64,000 bases of DNA. Source: JABFRZ01 sp964631945 (lineage in GTDB: Bacteria > Planctomycetota > UBA1135 > GCA-002686595). The notes beneath the pieces were generated by a model that was given only the letters and a program-made list of their open reading frames with translations, did not search any database and was not told the origin of the DNA. The DNA lies in contig CAZWAY010000028.1 in NCBI GenBank assembly GCA_964631945.1, positions 1 through 64,000 on the forward strand. The letters run 5' to 3'. The position numbers were made by a program, and so were the translations under genes. The first letter of the stretch is position 1. Each line of letters opens with the position of its first letter. Shown in pieces: positions 41,405-48,900 of this stretch.

Positions 41405-42664
41405 ATGCACCCGCGTCTCTCCCTGGACATCGGCTGGAGCGACCTCGGCTTCGCCGTGCTGGCCAGCGCCCTGGCCGGCGGGCGCGGCGTGCGGGCTTCA
41501 CGCCTCGAGGCCCGCTTCTCGCCGGTGGGCGACGCCTTCGCGGCGCTCTCGGCGCGCTCGGGCTTCGACCTGTACCTGCGCGCGCTGGCGCTGCCGCCGG
41601 GGAGCGAGGTGCTCGTCTCGGGCCTGACCATCGCCCACATGGTGCAGATCCTGGCGGCGCACGGGCTCGTGGCCGTGCCCTTCGCGCTCGATCCGGACAC
41701 GCTCGCCCCGCCGCCCGGCGAGCTGGAGCGGCGCCTGACCGCGCGCACGCGCGCGGTGCTCTTCGCGCACCTGTTCGGCCAGCGCGCCGAGCTGGATGCG
41801 CTGGTCGCGTGCGCCAAGCAGCACGAGCTCCTGGTGTGGGAGGACTGCGCCCAGGCCTTCAGCGGGGACGCGTGGCGCGGACACCCCGCGGCCGACCTGG
41901 CGCTCTTCAGCTTCGGCCTGATCAAGACCGCCACCGCCATCCAGGGCGGGATCCTGCGCGTGCGCTCGCCGGCCCTGCGCGCGCGCATGCGCACGCTGCA
42001 GGCCGAGTGGCCGGTGCACCCGCGGCTCGACTTCCTGCGGCGCGTGGGCAAGGCCGCGCTGTTGCGCACGCTGGGCCGGCGCTGGCTGTTCACGCACTTC
42101 GCGCGCCACTGCGCGCGCGCGGGCAAGGACCTCGATCAGGTCCTGCACGACGCCACGCGCGGCTTCCCCGGGCCGCAGTTCCTGGAGCGCCTGCGCCGTG
42201 CCCCGTCGGCGCCGCTCCTGGCGCTGCTCGAGCGACGCCTGCGACGCCCGGCCGCCTCGAACGCGGCGGCACGGCGCGCCTTCGGCGAGGAACTGCTGGG
42301 CGCGCTGGCTCCGGAGGTGCAGGTCTTCGGCCGCCAGGCACGCGCGCGGCACCACTGGGTCTTCGCGCTCGGCTGCGACGAACCCCAGCAGCTCGTGCGC
42401 GCGCTGCGCGCGGCGGGCTTCGACGCCAGCGCGCGTTCGAGCCTGATCGCGGTCGAGCACGGCGCGCTGGGGTCCGGCGCGGGCGGCACGGCGCCGGCGG
42501 CCAATCGCACGCTGCTCGAGCGCCTGGTGTACGTGCCGCTGGCGCTGGAGGCCACGCCGGCCGAACGCGCCGAGCTGGCGCGCATCCTGGGCGAGCACAC
42601 GCGCGTGCGCGCGCTGGTGCCGCACGCTGCGCGGACGCCGGTCGCTCAGCCCCCCGGCGCGTAG
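41405..42664 (+). CDS. DegT/DnrJ/EryC1/StrS-family aminotransferase-like protein
   Basis: The 419-residue protein has the sugar-aminotransferase layout: VLVSGLTIAHMVQILAAHGL, the segment LLVWEDCAQAFSGDAW with the conserved Asp/Gln, and FSFGLIKTATAIQGG with the PLP-binding Lys position (canonical SF..sK). Typical members transfer an amino group to keto sugars for cell-surface glycans. It is a tandem neighbour of the class I aminotransferase. Its last 19 bp overlap the end of the convergent AbgT-type gene. Confidence 0.88.
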   Translation: MHPRLSLDIGWSDLGFAVLASALAGGRGVRASRLEARFSPVGDAFAALSARSGFDLYLRALALPPGSEVLVSGLTIAHMVQILAAHGLVAVPFALDPDTLAPPPGELERRLTARTRAVLFAHLFGQRAELDALVACAKQHELLVWEDCAQAFSGDAWRGHPAADLALFSFGLIKTATAIQGGILRVRSPALRARMRTLQAEWPVHPRLDFLRRVGKAALLRTLGRRWLFTHFARHCARAGKDLDQVLHDATRGFPGPQFLERLRRAPSAPLLALLERRLRRPAASNAAARRAFGEELLGALAPEVQVFGRQARARHHWVFALGCDEPQQLVRALRAAGFDASARSSLIAVEHGALGSGAGGTAPAANRTLLERLVYVPLALEATPAERAELARILGEHTRVRALVPHAARTPVAQPPGA

Positions 42665-44187
42665 GCCAGCGGGGCGCCCGGTCCGAGCGGCAGGCCGAGC
42701 GCCACCCAGCCGAGCAGGAACGGGATCCAGACCAGCGCGAAGGCCAGCGAGAAGGGCACCAGCAGCGAGATCAGCGTGCCGAGCCCGCTCTTCTCGTCGT
42801 GGCGCCGCAGGAAGGCCAGCACGATCACGAGGTAGGGATTCAGCGGGCTGATCGGGTTGGTGAGCGAGTCGCCCACGCGATAGGCCGCCTGGGTCAGCTC
42901 GGGGCTCACGCCCAGGCGCATGAAGAGCGGCACGAAGATCGTCGCGAACAGCGCCCACTTGGCCGAGGACGAGATCATCAGCAGGTTGGCGGCCGCGATC
43001 AGCAGCACGAAGGCACCCAGCAGCACCGCGTTCGGCAGCGCCAGGCGCGCCAGCGCGTCGGCGCCCGCCATGGCCAGCAGGATGCCGAGGTTGGAGCGCT
43101 CGAAGGCCGCCACCAGGAGGGACGCGAAGAAGGCCAGCACCACGTAGCTCGCGAGCACTCCGAAGTACTCGTTCAGCATGCGCGCCACGTCGCGGTCCGA
43201 GCGGATCGTCCCCGCCGCCAGGCCGTAGGCCAGGCCCGGCAGGAAGAACAGCACCACGATCAGGGCCACGATCGACTGGATCCAGACCGGCATCGGCGTC
43301 TTGCCACCCGTGGCCGGCGGGTCGTGCAGGAAGCCCCACTCGGCCTGCTGCGCGAGCACGAACAGCGCCAGCAGCACGAACAGGGTCGCGAGGCCGATGG
43401 CGAGCCCGCGGCGCTCGCGCGTGCCCAGCGCGAAGTCCTCGCTCGCCGCGGCGTCCGCTCGCGCCGGCGCCAGGCGCGGCGCGAGCACGCGTTCGGACAC
43501 CCACCACCCGACACCGGTCAGCAGCACGCTCGAGCCGATCAGGAAGTACCAGTTGCAGGCCGCGCTCACCACGTAGCCGGGATCCACCAGGCGCGCGGCC
43601 TGCTCGCTCAGGCCGGCCAGCAGCGGATCGAGGCTGGTCAGGAACAGGTTCGCGCCGTAGCCGCCCGCGATCCCGGCCGTGACCGTGGCGATGCCGAGCG
43701 CGGCCGGGCGCCCGAGCGAGCGATAGATCGCGGCCGCCAGCGGCGGCAGCACCACGAAGCCGGCGTCGGAGGCGAGCGAGGAGCACACGCCCACCAGCAG
43801 CGTGGCCGGCGCCAGCAACGCGCGCGGCACGTAGATCAGCGCCGCGCGCAGCACCGCGGCCAGGAAGCCCGACTTCTCCGCCACCGCCACGCCGATCGAG
43901 GCGCACAGCACCAGCCCGAGCGGCCGGAAGCCCACGTAGATCGGCACGAGATCGGTGAACAGCCAGCGCAGGCCCGCGGCCGAGAGCAGGTTGCGCGCCT
44001 GCTCGACGCGCTCGACTCCCTGCGCGTCCGCCAGGGTGCAGCTCCAGCTCGCGCGCGCCGCCAGCCACGAGCCCAGGAACACGAGCGCCGCGCCCAGCGC
44101 GAACAGCGTGATCGGATCCGGCAACGCGTTGCCCACGCGCTCGATGCGCGCGAGCCAGCCGCGCACGGGCGCGCGCGCCGCGCTCAA
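42646..44187 (-). CDS. AbgT-family transporter, coupled to the D-amino-acid oxidase gene
   Basis: The 513-residue protein is started at TTG 44187, which overlaps the oxidase stop as TTGA and has GAGG 8 bases upstream. GTG 44166 is an alternative. It has about a dozen hydrophobic helices and AbgT-family marks: NALPDPITLFALGAAL at the start, GIAGGYGANLFLTSLDPLLAGL, and near the end SSSAKWALFATIFVPLFMRLG and GDSLTNPISPLNPYLVI. Known members take up p-aminobenzoyl-glutamate or export sulfonamides, usually driven by a proton or sodium gradient. Coupling to a D-amino-acid oxidase suggests that this one moves an amino acid or its derivative. Confidence 0.93.
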   Translation of the reverse strand: MSAARAPVRGWLARIERVGNALPDPITLFALGAALVFLGSWLAARASWSCTLADAQGVERVEQARNLLSAAGLRWLFTDLVPIYVGFRPLGLVLCASIGVAVAEKSGFLAAVLRAALIYVPRALLAPATLLVGVCSSLASDAGFVVLPPLAAAIYRSLGRPAALGIATVTAGIAGGYGANLFLTSLDPLLAGLSEQAARLVDPGYVVSAACNWYFLIGSSVLLTGVGWWVSERVLAPRLAPARADAAASEDFALGTRERRGLAIGLATLFVLLALFVLAQQAEWGFLHDPPATGGKTPMPVWIQSIVALIVVLFFLPGLAYGLAAGTIRSDRDVARMLNEYFGVLASYVVLAFFASLLVAAFERSNLGILLAMAGADALARLALPNAVLLGAFVLLIAAANLLMISSSAKWALFATIFVPLFMRLGVSPELTQAAYRVGDSLTNPISPLNPYLVIVLAFLRRHDEKSGLGTLISLLVPFSLAFALVWIPFLLGWVALGLPLGPGAPLAYAPGG

Positions 44188-45137
44188 CCCAGGGCCTCGT
44201 CGACCAGCGTGCACACGTCCTCGGCGCAGGCCCAGGAGAGCGTGACGCCGCAGCCGCCATGACCGTAGTCGTGCACCAAGACGCGTCCGTCGGGCAGGCG
44301 CTCGCGTTCGAGCCGGATGGCGTGGCGGCCCGGACGCAGGCCGACCGCGGCGCCGAGGCGCTGCTCCGAGAGGCGCGGCTCGAGCGCGTGGCAGCGCGCC
44401 AGGATCGTGCGCGAGCTCGACTCGTCGAGCTCCAGCGAGGCATTGCCGCGCTCGGCCGTCCCGCCCAGCACGCAGTCCCGGCTGCGCGGCACGACGTAGC
44501 CGAAGGCGCCGTCGGCGTGCTGGAAGACCAGCGCGCGCGCCACCGCCCCGCGCGGCACGTGCACGAGCTGGCCGCGGATCGGGTAGCAGCGCTCGTCGCC
44601 GCACAGCTCGCGCGCGCCCAGGCCGCTGCAGTTCACCAGCAGCTCGAAGCCGCGGGCCTCATCGAAGGACTCGAGCGCGCGGCGCTGGAAGGTCGCGCCC
44701 AGCGCGCGCACGCGTTCGGCCAGCCAGGCCAGGTACAGCGGCGTCTCGATCACCGGCACGCGCGCGCTCCAGCCCTGCTCGAAGCCCTGGCGTTCCTCCG
44801 GCGCGAGCGGCGCGAAGCCGTCCAGCCCGCGCAGCCAGTCGGGCGGATCGATGGCCGGCGAGCGCAGGTCGCGCAGCTCCTCCAGCACCACGCCCGGCAC
44901 CCGGGCGCGCGCCAGCCCGAGGAAGCGCGCGTAGGAGCGCGTGGCCCACGGTCCGACGCGCTCGGGCGGCCCGGCCTCGAACGGATACCACAGCGCGGCG
45001 GCCACGGCCGAGGTGCTGGCGAGCGGATCCTCGCGCGCCCACAGCGTCACGGTGTGGCCGCGCTCGAGCAAGAGCAGCGCACAGGACAGGCCCGAGACGC
45101 CCGCGCCCACCACCAGCACCCGTGCCCGCTGCGCCAT
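44184..45137 (-). CDS. D-amino-acid oxidase-like FAD enzyme
   Basis: The 317-residue protein has an N-terminal FAD-binding motif VLVVGAGVSGLSCALLLLERG and the eukaryotic-type D-amino-acid oxidase signature near the end, VHDYGHGGCGVTLSWACAE, as well as FGYVVPRSRDCVLGGTAE. Such enzymes oxidise D-amino acids to the imino acid with H2O2 formation. The typical substrate-binding Arg and Tyr residues cannot be assigned with certainty. It lies between the methyltransferase gene (7 bp apart) and the AbgT-type transporter (4-base overlap), so all three form one operon. Confidence 0.92.
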   Translation of the reverse strand: MAQRARVLVVGAGVSGLSCALLLLERGHTVTLWAREDPLASTSAVAAALWYPFEAGPPERVGPWATRSYARFLGLARARVPGVVLEELRDLRSPAIDPPDWLRGLDGFAPLAPEERQGFEQGWSARVPVIETPLYLAWLAERVRALGATFQRRALESFDEARGFELLVNCSGLGARELCGDERCYPIRGQLVHVPRGAVARALVFQHADGAFGYVVPRSRDCVLGGTAERGNASLELDESSSRTILARCHALEPRLSEQRLGAAVGLRPGRHAIRLERERLPDGRVLVHDYGHGGCGVTLSWACAEDVCTLVDEALG

Positions 45138-45144
45138 TCGGGGT

Positions 45145-45903
45145 CTAGCCCTGGCCGCGGCCGGGATAGAGGTACAGCCAGCGACAGTGGGCCATCTCGG
45201 CGCCGAAGGAGGGGTGCGTGAGCAGCTCGCCGCTGGTCACGGCCTCGCCCGCGGCCGGGCGGCGCAGCCAGGTGAAGCAGTCGTTCTCGACGCTCGTGCC
45301 CCACTGCACCAGCTCCTGCCCGTCCAGCGCGAGCTCGGCCTCGGCGCAGAAGCGGCGCATGTGCGCGGCGGTCATGCGCTCGTCGCGCCAGTGCGGATTC
45401 TGGTGGGGAACGCGGCCCGTGGCCGGGTCGACGAAGGCGCCCAGATTGGAGTGGTGCAGGAAGGCCCGTCCGCCGGGCACGAGCTTGCGCGCCAGCGCGT
45501 GCACGTAGGTCTCCAGCACGCTCGGGTCGGCGTGCACCAGCGAGTCCCAGCTCACGACCGCGTCCACGGACGCGTCCGGCACGGCCTCCAGCGAGCCCCC
45601 GTCGTTGAGCACGAAGCTCGCGTTCGCGCGCTCGCCGAAGCGCTCGCGGCAGGCCTCCACGCAGCGCGGGGTGATGTCGAAACCGGTGTAGCGCTGGCAG
45701 TGCTCGAGCAGGTAGGCCGTGACGCGCCCGTAGCCGGGTGCGATCTCGAGCAGGTGCCGGGCCGGCAGCAGGAAATGGATGCGCGGCAGGATCGTGCCGA
45801 ACCACAGCGACTGGCTGGAGCCCCAGGCCACCGACCAGTCGTGGCCGCCCTGGCTCCAGTCGTACTCCGTCCACTTGGCCTTGTTGTCGTCCCGGGTGGG
45901 CAT
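45145..45903 (-). CDS. SAM-dependent methyltransferase
   Basis: The 252-residue protein has a class I methyltransferase fold: LLEIAPGYGRVTAYLLEHC (motif I), YTGFDITPRCVEAC (motif II), DAVVSWDSLVHADPSV (motif IV) and LARKLVPGGRAFLHHSNLG (post-motif). The substrate is unknown. It resembles methyltransferases linked to sugar or lipid-modifying clusters, but its operon partners here are the D-amino-acid oxidase and the AbgT-type transporter. Confidence 0.9.
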   Translation of the reverse strand: MPTRDDNKAKWTEYDWSQGGHDWSVAWGSSQSLWFGTILPRIHFLLPARHLLEIAPGYGRVTAYLLEHCQRYTGFDITPRCVEACRERFGERANASFVLNDGGSLEAVPDASVDAVVSWDSLVHADPSVLETYVHALARKLVPGGRAFLHHSNLGAFVDPATGRVPHQNPHWRDERMTAAHMRRFCAEAELALDGQELVQWGTSVENDCFTWLRRPAAGEAVTSGELLTHPSFGAEMAHCRWLYLYPGRGQG

Positions 45904-46026
45904 GCGGGCGATCGTAGCGCTTCCCCCGACGCGCTTCCCAGGAGCGAGTCAGCCGGGAGCCAGGGGAACGGCTCCGGGCTCGCGGTCAGGCTCGGCCGGA
46001 GAAGTGCCGATACCCTGGGTACCGCC

Positions 46027-46875
46027 TTGGCACGCGACACACGAGCCCTGGTCCGAGAGGCCACCCACCTCGCCCCGCTCCCCCAGGCGGCGCTGCGGCT
46101 GGTCGTGATCCTGTCGCGCGAGGACTGGCAGGACCGCGAGGTGCTCGAGGTCGTGCGGCTCGATCCGGTGCTGACGGGCAAGGTCCTGGGCGCGGCCAAC
46201 TCGGCCAGTTCCGGGTCCCAGACCAAGATCCTGGACGTCGAGGACGCCGTGCGCCGCATCGGTCCGCGCGCGGTGGTGGGGCTCGCGCTGGCGGCCGGCG
46301 CCAAGCCGAGCATGGTCCAGGCCCTGCCGCAGTTCGGGCTGGAGGAGGGCGAGCTGTGGCGTCACTCGGTGGCCGCGCTGCTGGCGGCCGAGGTCGCGAG
46401 CGCGCACTACCACCTGCCGTTCTCGAGCGCGGCGGTCACGGCCGCCCTGCTGCACGACGTGGGCAAGGTGCTGATGGCGCGCTTCCTCGATCCGGATGCG
46501 CTCGAGTACCTGCAGCTCGCGCGCCTCGAGGGCGGCGAGCCGTGCTGTCTGGCCGAGCAGGAGGTCCTGTCCGTGTCCCACGCCGAGCTCGGCGCGCTGG
46601 TCGCGGCCCACTGGGGCATGCCCGAGGAGATCGTGCGCGCGGTCCAGTTCCACCACGACCTCGGCGGCGCGCCGGACGCCCACCGCCGCGACGCGGCCCT
46701 GGTCGCGCTGGCCGACCTCGCCGCCAAGGAAGTCGCGCCCCCGCGCCACCCGGTCCCGGCCCCCGAGGACGAGCGCGCCTCCATCCTGGCGGCGCTGGCG
46801 CTGCCCGCCGCGGGCTTCGACGCGTACTGCGCGGCCGCGCGCGCGCGCTTCACGCGCCTGGCCGACGCCTACTGA
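46027..46875 (+). CDS. HDOD domain protein
   Basis: The 282-residue protein is started at TTG 46027, as there is no ATG; the open frame extends upstream but does not look coding. The body is an HDOD domain: LAPLPQAALRLVVILS, DREVLEVVRLDPVLTGKVLGAAN, VEDAVRRIGPRAVVGLALAAG, a VTAALLHDVGKVLMA motif (LLHD.GK is conserved and suggests a true HD-type metal site) and MPEEIVRAVQFHHDLG. HDOD proteins regulate motility and stress responses in other bacteria. The second HDOD protein in the window (33069-34307) has an EAL domain, whereas this one is single-domain. Confidence 0.85.
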   Translation: MARDTRALVREATHLAPLPQAALRLVVILSREDWQDREVLEVVRLDPVLTGKVLGAANSASSGSQTKILDVEDAVRRIGPRAVVGLALAAGAKPSMVQALPQFGLEEGELWRHSVAALLAAEVASAHYHLPFSSAAVTAALLHDVGKVLMARFLDPDALEYLQLARLEGGEPCCLAEQEVLSVSHAELGALVAAHWGMPEEIVRAVQFHHDLGGAPDAHRRDAALVALADLAAKEVAPPRHPVPAPEDERASILAALALPAAGFDAYCAAARARFTRLADAY

Positions 46876-47007
46876 GTTCCGGGCGGACCGGACCGCAAGG
46901 CCGCGGGGTTCGGCGGCGTTCGGATCGGCGCGTTCGGATCCCGAGCGCAGTCTGCGCGCACGAGCACCGCGCGTGCGCACTCCGTATCCTCACGGCCGAG
47001 GAAACCC

Positions 47008-48657
47008 ATGCCGATCCCGTTCGTCTCGCTGTGTCTGCTGTCGCTCTCCCCGCTGCCCCAGGAGCCCCGACCGCTCGCTTCGACCATCGTCGAGGTGACC
47101 GTCTACGGCGGCTCGGCCTCGGTGCGGCGTCGCGCGCAGCTGGTGGGCGGCGAGGGCCGCTTCGTGCTCGCCGGGCTGCCGGCCGGGCTCGACCCGGACA
47201 GCGTTCGCGTGCGCCTGGCGGGGGGCGAGGTGGTGGGGGTCGAGGTGCGCGAGCGCCTGCAGCCGAACGTCCCCGACGAGCGCGTGAAGGAGCTGCGCGG
47301 GCGCGTCAAGGCGCTGGAGCGCGAGCTCGGTGCGCTCGACGACGAGGGCGAGCGCCTGCGCGCGCTGCTCGACCACGTGCAGCGCCTGCTGCGCCAGGAG
47401 GAGGGCGCGCACCAGGACGAGGTCAAGAGCGGGCGCGTCAACCCCGAGGCCTGGGAGGCGAACTTCCGCTACCTCGCCGGCAAGTTGAGCGAGCTGAAGG
47501 AGGCCCAGCGCGCGCTCGAGCCGCGCCAGGAGGAGCAGAAGCTCGCCCTGGCCGACCTGCGCCTGCAGCTCGGACGCTGCGAGTCGGCCGGGGCCGTGGC
47601 GCTCAAGGACCTGATCCTCGACGTGGTCGGGGGCGGGACCGGGCTCGAGGTCGAGTACCTGGTGGGCGCCGCCGGCTGGGAGCCGTACTACGACCTGCGC
47701 GCCAAGAAGGACCTCGCCTCGGTCGAGCTGGCCTACCGCGCGCGCGTGCAACAGCGCACCGGCGAGGACTGGAAGGACGCCGAGATCCTGCTCTCGACCG
47801 CCCAGCCGCAGCGCGGCGCGCAGGGCCCGGACCCGCGGCCGATCTGGCTGTCGCTGAACGATCCGAAGGCGCCGACGCGCGGGCGCCCGGCTCCCCAGAC
47901 CGCGATGGGCGAGCTGCAAGGCCTCGGATTCAGCGGGGACGCGGCCGAGAAGCGCGCGGACGCACCGGCCGCGGCGCCCGTCTTCGCCGCGGTCGAGAGC
48001 GAGGGCCTCTCCGTGCGCTTCCGCCTGCCGCGCAAGGAGACCATCGAGTCACGGCCCGAGCCGACCAGCGTGCTGGTGGGCCGCACCGATCTCGCGCTCG
48101 CTGGCGAGCACTACGTCCTGCCGGCGCTCGACACGACCGTGTGGCTGCGCGCCAAGGCCAAGAACACGAGCGAGTGGGTGCTCCTGCCCGGGCGCGCGGC
48201 GGTCTACTTCGGGGCCGACTTCGTGGGCCACGCCTTCCTCGCGGCCGTGCAGCCCGGGCAGGAGCTCGACCTGCACCTCGGCGCCGATCCGGGCCTGACG
48301 GTGACGCGCACGCAGCTCTCCGACCTGCGCGAGGGCCCGGGCGTCTTCAGCTCGCGCGCGACCCAGCGCGAGGCCTGGCGCATCGAGCTCGAGAACCACG
48401 GCGCCTTCACGGCCGCCGCCGACGGGACGGTCGAGGTGATCGTGCAGGAGGTGCTGCCCAAGCCGCGCGACGACCGGATCAAGGTCGAGATCGCCACGGT
48501 CAAGCCCAAGCTGGCCGAGGGCGAGCGCTGGAAGAAGGCGCGCGAGGAGAGCGGCGCGCTGACCTGGGTCGTGCGCGTGCCGAAGGGCGGCAAGAGCACG
48601 CTCGAGCTCACGACCGAGATCTCGTTCCCCGAGAGCCTGCGCCTGCTCCGCCAGTAG
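47008..48657 (+). CDS. MuiA/DUF4139-family exported protein
   Basis: The 549-residue protein starts at ATG 47008 with a short signal peptide. It has the layout of the mucoidy-inhibitor MuiA family: a beta domain (STIVEVTVYGGSASVRRRAQ), a coiled coil (about 90-180: RVKELRGRVKALERELGALD), then a DUF4139 beta domain (WEPYYDLRAKKDL, QQRTGEDWKDAEILLSTAQP) and an ending with FLAAVQPGQELDLHLGADPGL. The length fits the family. Its role is unknown; in Pseudomonas a homologue affects mucoidy. The stop is just upstream of the 10-base assembly gap. Confidence 0.9.
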   Translation: MPIPFVSLCLLSLSPLPQEPRPLASTIVEVTVYGGSASVRRRAQLVGGEGRFVLAGLPAGLDPDSVRVRLAGGEVVGVEVRERLQPNVPDERVKELRGRVKALERELGALDDEGERLRALLDHVQRLLRQEEGAHQDEVKSGRVNPEAWEANFRYLAGKLSELKEAQRALEPRQEEQKLALADLRLQLGRCESAGAVALKDLILDVVGGGTGLEVEYLVGAAGWEPYYDLRAKKDLASVELAYRARVQQRTGEDWKDAEILLSTAQPQRGAQGPDPRPIWLSLNDPKAPTRGRPAPQTAMGELQGLGFSGDAAEKRADAPAAAPVFAAVESEGLSVRFRLPRKETIESRPEPTSVLVGRTDLALAGEHYVLPALDTTVWLRAKAKNTSEWVLLPGRAAVYFGADFVGHAFLAAVQPGQELDLHLGADPGLTVTRTQLSDLREGPGVFSSRATQREAWRIELENHGAFTAAADGTVEVIVQEVLPKPRDDRIKVEIATVKPKLAEGERWKKAREESGALTWVVRVPKGGKSTLELTTEISFPESLRLLRQ

Positions 48658-48670
48658 GCCGCGAGCGAGG

Positions 48671-48711
48671 AATCCGGCGCGCCCGCGAAACCCGCGCGCG
48701 CGCCGCCGGTC
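48671..48711 (+). repeat. 41-bp GC-rich intergenic repeat, copy 1
   Basis: The segment begins AATCCGGCGCGCCCGC, lies 13 bp after the MuiA-family stop and runs directly into the N-gap. Thirty-seven of its 41 bases match the copy at 48849-48889. A near-identical repeat on each side of a gap is a usual reason for an assembler to stop. Confidence 0.8.
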
Positions 48712-48721
48712 NNNNNNNNNN
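48712..48721. other. assembly gap (ten Ns)
   Basis: Ten Ns of unknown true length separate the MuiA-family gene from the fragment at 48722. The gap is flanked by two copies of a 41-bp repeat, so sequence of any length, including whole genes, may be missing or collapsed here. Confidence 0.98.
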
Positions 48722-48850
48722 GGCGAGCTTTCCGATCAGCACATCTCCGCGCTGGCGATGTTTCACCCGATCGCGCCGTCCAGCAACGGCGAGGGCAGGG
48801 ACTCGCTGATCCAAATCCATTTGCCCCGCCTGTCGGCCGCGCGCTCGTAA
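48722..48850 (+). CDS. possible 3' fragment of a gene cut by the assembly gap
   Basis: Forty-two in-frame codons ending in TAA at 48848-48850 give a protein-like tail: GELSDQHISALAMFHP, then IAPSSNGEGRDSLIQI. Its lower GC and mixed residues are unlike the spurious frames around it. There is no visible start, because that would lie in the gap. I do not recognise it, and it could be non-coding. Confidence 0.35.
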   Translation, partial: GELSDQHISALAMFHPIAPSSNGEGRDSLIQIHLPRLSAARS

Positions 48851-48889
48851 TCCGGCGCGCCCGCCGCACCCCCGCGCGCGCCGCCGGTC
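48849..48889 (+). repeat. 41-bp GC-rich intergenic repeat, copy 2
   Basis: The segment matches the copy at 48671-48711 at 37 of 41 bases. It begins within the TAA of the fragment and ends 11 bp before the GTG start of the HEAT-VWA gene. Both copies directly follow a gene end, so they may be members of a dispersed intergenic repeat family. Confidence 0.8.
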
Positions 48890-48900
48890 CTCGGCTCGCC

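Noticed and set aside
41809..44262. 817-residue open frame spanning the DegT and AbgT regions
   Set aside because: It crosses two well-supported genes in other frames and has an Arg/Gln-rich low-complexity protein.
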